Shown here piece after piece: positions 59,181 to 64,000 of a stretch of DNA of 64,000 nucleotides. The notes beneath the pieces were generated by a model. The model saw only the letters and a program-made list of their open reading frames with translations. It was not told the DNA's origin and made no database searches. This DNA comes from Zychaea mexicana (lineage: Eukaryota; Mucoromycota; Mucoromycetes; Mucorales; Lichtheimiaceae): assembly GCF_025766255.1 (NCBI RefSeq), contig NW_026516691.1, positions 186,001 to 250,000 on the forward strand, written 5' to 3'. Made by a program: the position numbers and the translations under genes. Within the stretch, counting starts at the first letter, position 1. Every line of letters begins with the position of its first letter.

Positions 59181-59367
59181 GTAATGGGTTTAACACGAAA
59201 CAGTTATTTACATATCCTCCTTTAGAAGGAAAGAAAACAAACATACTTCTTTCCTTCTAGATAGTAGGATCTTATTCAGACATACCTTTTTGAGGTGGAT
59301 TCTATAAGTATCATTATTTAATGAGAAACTAAATGTCTTTATTTTTTAAAAAGATAGTATTATTTAA
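59181..59367. other. Junction of Fanzor relic and AT-rich block
   Basis: Composition changes within about 100 bp. It holds an inverted repeat with 11-bp arms at 59223-59233 and 59249-59259 (TAGAAGGAAAG and its complement) separated by 15 bp. No gene is seen. It may be the insertion point of the AT-rich DNA. Confidence 0.55.
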
Positions 59368-59370
59368 TTG

Positions 59371-59655
59371 ATGCTATCTAATTATATTAATTTATTAAAA
59401 AAATGTTTACAAAAATGTCTTTTAAAAATTTTAGCAATCGCCCTATTCCCCCTTCGTATCCTGCGATTAACTTTAAACTTCGTTTGGGTTATTTCTAGTT
59501 ATTGGTTTAAAATACTTATTTATGGATGTAATAGATTATTACAAACTTATTATTCTTTATTAGAGAATAATATTCTATCCATTATTAAGTTTATTAAACA
59601 TAAGTATTACTATTCTATAGATAAAAATCATTTTAGATTGCATCTGTATTTTTAA
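59371..59655 (+). CDS. Hypothetical basic hydrophobic ORF in AT-rich block
   Basis: ATG at 59371 opens 94 codons, Leu/Ile/Lys/Tyr-rich (LLKILAIALFPLRILRL; YYSLLENNILSIIKFIKHK) with one or two possible membrane spans. Its first 130 bp are echoed by a diverged copy at 62168-62300 that is not open. I recognise no family, and composition alone could make this frame. Confidence 0.3.
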   Translation: MLSNYINLLKKCLQKCLLKILAIALFPLRILRLTLNFVWVISSYWFKILIYGCNRLLQTYYSLLENNILSIIKFIKHKYYYSIDKNHFRLHLYF

Positions 59656-59659
59656 TTCC

Positions 59660-60336
59660 TAATATTCTAGTTGATTCTATTCATCTTTATTTTATAGAAT
59701 TTATTCACTTCATAAATGATAATCTTTCTAACATTTTTACAGGCTCTTTAGGTTTAGTATTACTAGGTTTATTAATTTATATAAGTTCTGCCCCTAATTC
59801 ATCTAATACAAATCCTTCATCAAAAAATACTTTTAATGTTAATTTTAGAGATGGAGGTGTAGGGTCAAATAATCATCCATCAAATAGTAATTCTAATAAT
59901 GATAAGCTAATTACTTCTCCTGGAGTTGCTGCGGGAATTATTTCTGGAACAACAATAACTGCTGCAGTTAAAATTGCAAAAACAAATCCTAGAAATGGAT
60001 TGTTTTTAGGTGTTGTTGGTACTATTGGTGGTTTTGCTACTTATGGATTAGGTGAAATAATGAATCATAACTATGAAGAAAAAAAAAATGAGAGAAACGT
60101 ATGAAAGAATGTATTATCACTCTATTGAAAGATCTAGTAGTCCTCTACCAGATGGAAACTTCAAAATTAATTCTCTAAATGAAAATAGTAATAATTTTGT
60201 AGAATTAATTTCAAAATTCATTGAAAATCCACAAGATGTATTTAATTTATTAAATGAATATTTTAGAGGTAGTAATAGAAATCCTACTCCTATTTTATGA
60301 GGATTAAACAATAATCTAATGATTACAAAAAATTAG
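59660..60336 (+). pseudogene. Glycine-rich membrane-protein ORF, frameshifted, possible TGA-Trp
   Basis: One reading runs FTGSLGLVLLGLLIYISSAP, then an Asn/Ser-rich linker, then SPGVAAGIISGTTITAAVKI and GLFLGVVGTIGGFATYG: a hydrophobic segment, a polar linker and a glycine-zipper-like hairpin. At the A-run near 60079-60088 the frame changes by one base. It then continues MRETYERMYYHSIERSSSPL and FIENPQDVFNLLNEYFRGS to NPTPIL, where TGA (60298-60300) is followed by 11 more codons and TAG at 60336. Reading TGA as Trp (mitochondrial code 4) gives a natural end. The last codons lie in the palindrome arm. Function is unknown. Confidence 0.5.
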
Positions 60337-60663
60337 AAATTTTTTTATAATCTATAATTTTTTAAGATGCCAAGAGATTAAAATCAAAAAATAAAATATT
60401 TTTGATTTTCTTGGCATTAATATATTTTTTTATGTTTCATAATGATCATTATCTAAATAAACACCCCCCTCCCCCTCCTCCTCCAACAACAACAACAACA
60501 ACAACAATAAATTGTTCTTGTTCTTGTTTTTTCCTAATGGTGGAAAATACTCAAAATTATTATTTTGATGTATTTTCAGAATATCAAAAAATAAAAACTT
60601 TATTTTTTAGATATTCAAAGAAAAGGATAAATATAAATATTTATCTCTTTTCTTAAAAAATAG
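60299..60663 (+). repeat. Large palindrome A, left arm
   Basis: About 365 bp, the near-perfect reverse complement of 60842-61208. The only clear length difference is one extra CAA unit in the right arm and small changes at the outer edge. An 84-codon frame at 60402-60656 is mirrored in the right arm and is not treated as a gene. It includes CATAATGATCATTATCTAAA, itself centred on a palindromic TAATGATCATTA. Confidence 0.93.
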
Positions 60664-60841
60664 TTTATTGATAGAAATTACCCTCCGGGTTAAAAGCTTG
60701 CGTAGCGAGCTAATTTCTATCTAATAAATCTATTTTTAGAAATAAAAATAATAAGGATAATTTTATTATCTCTTATTATTATTATTTCAAATTAAATTTA
60801 AATTAAATTTATTTTAAAAATAGAAAAAACAAGTTGTTTTT

Positions 60842-61208
60842 CTATTTTTTAAGAAAAGAGATAAATATTTATATTTATCCTTTTCTTTGAATATCTAAAA
60901 AATAAAGTTTTTATCTTTTGATATTCTGAAAATACATCAAAATAATAATTTTGAGTATTTTCCACCATTAGGAAAAAACAAGAACAAGAACAATTTATTG
61001 TTGTTGTTGTTGTTGTTGTTGTTGGAGGAGGAGGGGGAGGGGGGTGTTTATTTAGATAATGATCATTATGAAACATAAAAAAATATATTAATGCCAAGAA
61101 AATCAAAAATATTTTATTTTTTGATTTTAATCTCTTGGCATCTTAAAAAATTATAGATTATAAAAAAATTTCTAATTTTTTGTAATCATTAGATTATTGT
61201 TTAATCCT
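60842..61208 (-). repeat. Large palindrome A, right arm
   Basis: Mirror copy of 60299-60663, separated from it by a 178-bp spacer (60664-60841). The spacer has a GC-richer spot, CCCTCCGGGTTAAAAGCTTG, near 60682. The arms together could extrude a giant hairpin. Confidence 0.93.
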
Positions 61209-61257
61209 CTTATAAGAATATAGGAGAAATTATACATAATTTCCCTATTAATTCTAT

Positions 61258-61455
61258 AAGGAGGTAAAACAATAACAATAAATATTTTTGAGAACTATAA
61301 AATTTTTGAAATCACTAGATTATCAAAAATTAATATGTTCTCTTTCATTTATTATAAAAATAATTTAATTATGTCATAATGATCATTATCTAAATGAACA
61401 ACAACAACAATAAATTGTTCTTGTTTTTTCTTTTTATATGTATTAAAAGACAAAC
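61258..61455 (+). repeat. Large palindrome B, left arm
   Basis: About 198 bp, reverse complement of 61529-61725 with few mismatches. It shares with palindrome A a core of about 55 bp: CATAATGATCATTATCTAAA, then AAC repeats and AATTGTTCTTG. Begins AGGAGGTAAAAC. Confidence 0.9.
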
Positions 61456-61528
61456 AAAATCAAGGATTTGATTTTATTGTTTTTTTAAAGTTCTAAACAA
61501 AAAAAAAACAATATTTGTATAACAAATG

Positions 61529-61725
61529 TTTGTTTTTTAATACATATAAAAAGAAAAAACAAGAACAATTTATTGTTGTTGTTGTTCATTTAGATAATGA
61601 TCATTATGATATAATTAAATTATTTTTATAATAAATGAAAGAGAACATATTAATTTTTGATAATCTAGTGATTTCAAAAATTTTATAGTTCTCAAAAATA
61701 TTTATTGTTATTGTTTTACCTCCTA
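61529..61725 (-). repeat. Large palindrome B, right arm
   Basis: Mirror of 61258-61455 across a 73-bp spacer. Only about 49 bp separate palindromes A and B, so they form a double-hairpin unit. Confidence 0.9.
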
Positions 61726-62025
61726 TTTTTTTGTTTTTGTCTATTTACATTTATTGGAATTCTTGGTTGTTTCTTTTTAATTATAGGTATGTTAAGTAAA
61801 CTAATTAAAATTGAAGAACGAGAATTTATTAAGAATAGACCTTTATTACATAAATTAGTTTGCCTTATTATTTCATTAAGAGATTGGAATAATTTTGTAT
61901 TATTAATAATTATGTTATTATGTCATATTGGAATTTTAGTTATTTGCTATTATTTAAACGAATCATTCTGGGTTGATGATTCATATAAAATATTATTATT
62001 ATTATTTTATAATAATAATAAATAA
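61726..62025 (+). CDS. Hypothetical three-span ORF in AT-rich block
   Basis: Open to TAA at 62025, with hydrophobic stretches FTFIGILGCFFLIIGMLSKL, VLLIIMLLCHIGILVICYYL and a polar middle (EEREFIKNRPLLHK). The only upstream ATG in frame is at 61789; earlier starts would be non-ATG. It begins at the right edge of palindrome B. It is probably a membrane protein if expressed. Family is unknown. Confidence 0.35.
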   Translation, partial: FFCFCLFTFIGILGCFFLIIGMLSKLIKIEEREFIKNRPLLHKLVCLIISLRDWNNFVLLIIMLLCHIGILVICYYLNESFWVDDSYKILLLLFYNNNK

Positions 62026-62167
62026 TCTCCTATGATATCAATATTTATTATTATTATTTTTAAAATTCTCCCCTGGTACCTGGTACCTTAATTTATGTCT
62101 TCTTGTGGCGGTAATGTAAGTAGAGATAATTAATCTTGAAACTAAATAAATCATTACTAAAAATTAG

Positions 62168-62320
62168 ATGCTATCTAATTACTTACTTACTTTTTAAATA
62201 TGATGTTTACAAACTTACTCTATATTTTTAGTGATTGCCCTATTTTCCCTTTGAATACCTGCGATTTAAACTCTTTTACAGAGCTTATTTCAAGTTACAT
62301 CAGGATTTTAAACACCTGAT
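62168..62320 (+). repeat. Diverged direct copy of 59370-59510
   Basis: Starts GATGCTATCTAATTA like 59370 and later shares ATGTTTACAAA, a TTTTTAG-CGATTGCCCTATT-like stretch and CCTGCGATTAACTTT-like sequence. The copies have drifted and this one has stops. They bracket the double-hairpin unit in the same orientation. Confidence 0.6.
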
Positions 62321-62419
62321 GGTTTAATTACTAGTAATATCTGGATTAATACTCCGGATAATTTACTTTTAGCTTTATTACCTTCAGTGGTATGTATAAA
62401 TAAAAACCTGTCAGAAAAT

Positions 62420-64000
62420 ATATTTTTATTCAACTTTTAATGATTTAAAAGATTTTTCTCTTATAAATGAAAATTCTAGTGGTTATATTACTATTGAAGT
62501 AATTTTATCAAACTTTACTTTATCTCTTAAAGAAAAACAAATAAATTTAGACATTCTTCATGGTTGAAAAAACTAGAAAAAATGAGTAAGTCTAAGGATT
62601 TCTTAAATACAAATCCTGGGTTTAGAATATTTTTAAATAACTATAAGTTGTTAGAAGATGACTTAAAAATGTATTTTGAAAATAAAAAATATATTAGAAA
62701 CAAAAAATATCTTTTTATGTTTAAAGAAATAGATAAATCCTTGATGCTGTTCTTGATTTTAAGTTTGTTAATTAGGGATCCGTATCAGAACCGTAGAACC
62801 GGAACCGAACCAAACCGAAACCGGAACCGAACTGGTTCTGTATATATAGAACCGAAGAACCGAGAGGCAGAAGATTGCAATCAGCGATTTTGGTAATTAG
62901 TATTAAGTAGGCTATAATAGAAGTTACGAACAATGTTATTCCGAAAAGACCACGAAGTAGTGTATTTGCAAGCCATACTTTATTAAAAAACTTAACAAAA
63001 CCTGCAAAAGCAGAAGGGAGTAAAAAATAGTAAAGAAGAGAAGAGCAAAAAATAAAAAAACACTTCTTCTGACGGCAGCTTGCTTTCTCCGCCCATGACG
63101 CACATCATTACTTGTTCCTCTACTTTGCTACCCACAATGCATTTTTCTCTATGACGTACTACTTTACTAGATTTATCATGGCTTCTCGATCAGTTTTATC
63201 AAGTTTGTGTATTCCGTTTGAGATTGTGCATTCTGGGGCTCATAATAGAATTATCTTACCCATTCACCCTTTGCCTTTTATGAGACACTATACACTATAC
63301 ACATGTAGAGACACAGCAGCTGTATGTACTGCCGGTTGTGGTTCAATTCCTCCAATGTTACGATAACATATTGTACTAGTAATACTAAGTCGCTCTAAGT
63401 AAGTACTATAAGCTCCACTTTTTTTTGTAAAAACTGTGCTTCAATTTTTTAACCATGCAATGACCCACATCGTATGAGAATGTTTACATTCTGTTTCTCT
63501 TATTCATTTTGAGATCGCTGTTCAATGTACAATAATAAACTATTCTTTTTTACTGCAGTATTCAAGTATACTGTGACATTTGAACACACACATCAGCTTT
63601 CATTTAAAGATACCGAATCTTGCCTTTTTTATATACATGATGGGTTCAGTTCTTCGGTTCGGTTCTTCGGTTCTACGGTTCTCGTCGGTTCTAGTCGGTT
63701 CGGTTCTTGCTTTAGACAGTTCGGTTCGGTTCCCTTTAAGAACCGAACCGAACTGAACCGTGCAGATCCCTATTGTTAATCCCCTTTATTTGAAATATGA
63801 AGATAATAAAGAACAATCAGTTACTAATTTATTTCATAGATTAGGAAAAACTTTATATAAAGAATGTTTATATCAAAAATATATTAAAGAAGTTGATGAT
63901 AAATCTAAGGATATTGTAACTTTTAATTTATATTTGAAAAATTCTACAATGAATGAAGAGAATTTTATTAATATTGGTGGTACTATTATTAGTTATTTGG
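62420..64000 (+). pseudogene. Unknown AT-rich gene fragment split by a MITE and frameshifts
   Basis: Protein-like frames: DLKDFSLINENSSGYITIEV (about 62450), then after a frame change WLKKLEKMSKSKDFLNT and FRIFLNNYKLLEDDLKMYF up to 62760. The MITE interrupts at 62773. Beyond 63781 the frame NPLYLKYEDNKEQSV and LFHRLGKTLYKECLYQKYI continues past the window. Removing the MITE and one target duplication rejoins the text DFKFVNPLYLKYED in one frame. By place and style it could be the N-terminal part of a plasmid-type polymerase, but no catalytic motif is visible, so I leave it unnamed. Confidence 0.45.
62773..63773. mobile_element. 1001-bp non-autonomous hAT-like MITE
   Basis: Ends are TAGGGATCCG and, on the opposite strand, TAGGGATCTG: 8-bp identical terminal inverted repeats of hAT style. 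Perfect 8-bp target duplications TTGTTAAT flank it (62765-62772 and 63774-63781). Subterminal zones carry multiple GGTTCGGTTC/GAACCGAACC units (62785-62870 and 63650-63760). Inside there is no transposase. Its GC content is higher than the surrounding AT-rich block, as expected for a later nuclear insertion. Confidence 0.88.

Larger units (their letters stand above)
59270..64000. other. AT-rich mitochondrial/mitochondrial-plasmid-like block
   Basis: The sequence becomes strikingly AT-rich, with A/T-ending codons (TTA, AAT, ATT, AAA), unlike every gene to the left. It holds hydrophobic or Asn/Ser-rich ORFs, large palindromes and a probable TGA-Trp codon, all of which point to an organelle. I see no standard mitochondrial gene, rRNA or tRNA, so a linear or hairpin-ended mitochondrial plasmid relic is favoured. 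It could be a true nuclear insertion or an assembly chimera. It runs off the window. Confidence 0.55.

Noticed and set aside
60402..61106. Two near-identical 84/85-codon frames facing each other
   Set aside because: They are the same sequence in the two arms of palindrome A, with a proline/threonine run from microsatellite DNA. There is no sign of selection on the protein.
1..64000. tRNA, rRNA or CRISPR arrays
   Set aside because: I looked for tRNA T-loop/acceptor patterns, conserved rRNA blocks and spaced direct repeats by eye and found none. A covariance-model scan would be decisive.

Overview
The window is nuclear DNA of a filamentous fungus. Genes are split by many short GT-AG introns, leaders are CT-rich, and proteins carry long Q/T/S/N runs. 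The protein families (SPF1, SAM50, RRP15, DSN1, BRC1/RTT107, KIN1, a two-uORF GCN4/cpc-1-type bZIP) are fungal. The intron-rich, compact style with low-complexity tracts suggests an early-diverging, Mucoromycota-like fungus; that placement is an inference.

Layout. 0.2-5.2 kb: P5A ATPase SPF1 (-). 6.9-8.7 kb: TBC1D20/GYP8-type Rab GAP (-). 10.1-11.6 kb: C2H2 transcription factor (+). 14.7-16.1 kb: CRAL-TRIO lipid-transfer protein (+). 16.8-18.7 kb: SAM50 (+). 19.3-20.3 kb: four-span membrane protein (+). 21.6-22.9 kb: bZIP regulator with two uORFs (+). 25.5-27.8 kb: ABHD12-like hydrolase, 13 exons (+). 28.2-30.1 kb: methyltransferase with a myristoylation signal (+). 33.6-36.8 kb: KIN1/PAR-1 kinase (+). 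37.2-38.7 kb: single-span membrane protein (-). 39.2-40.9 kb: SET-MYND protein (+). 41.3-42.3 kb: RRP15 (+). Long gene-poor gaps (11.6-14.7, 22.9-25.5, 30.1-33.6 kb) hold decayed transposon scraps and microsatellites.

42.4-48.4 kb is an accessory block with two broken multicopy genes: a DEDDy exonuclease-like family member (+) and a MULE-type transposase (-). 49.3-54.6 kb returns to core genes: BRC1/RTT107 and the kinetochore gene DSN1, both on the minus strand and only about 120 bp apart. From 54.8 to 59.2 kb, ending 132 bp upstream of DSN1, lies a decayed Fanzor/TnpB-like gene (eukaryotic relative of RNA-guided nucleases). All three RuvC motifs and a zinc ribbon are still readable, but there are in-frame stops and frameshifts.

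From about 59.27 kb to the end the DNA switches abruptly to extremely AT-rich sequence that looks mitochondrial or mitochondrial-plasmid-derived. It has a glycine-rich hydrophobic ORF with a probable TGA-Trp codon and two large hairpin palindromes (arms about 365 and 198 bp) that share a core. It also has a diverged direct repeat and a broken ORF into which a 1001-bp hAT-like MITE has inserted with a perfect 8-bp target duplication. The Fanzor relic abutting this hairpin-bearing block is the most unusual part of the window.
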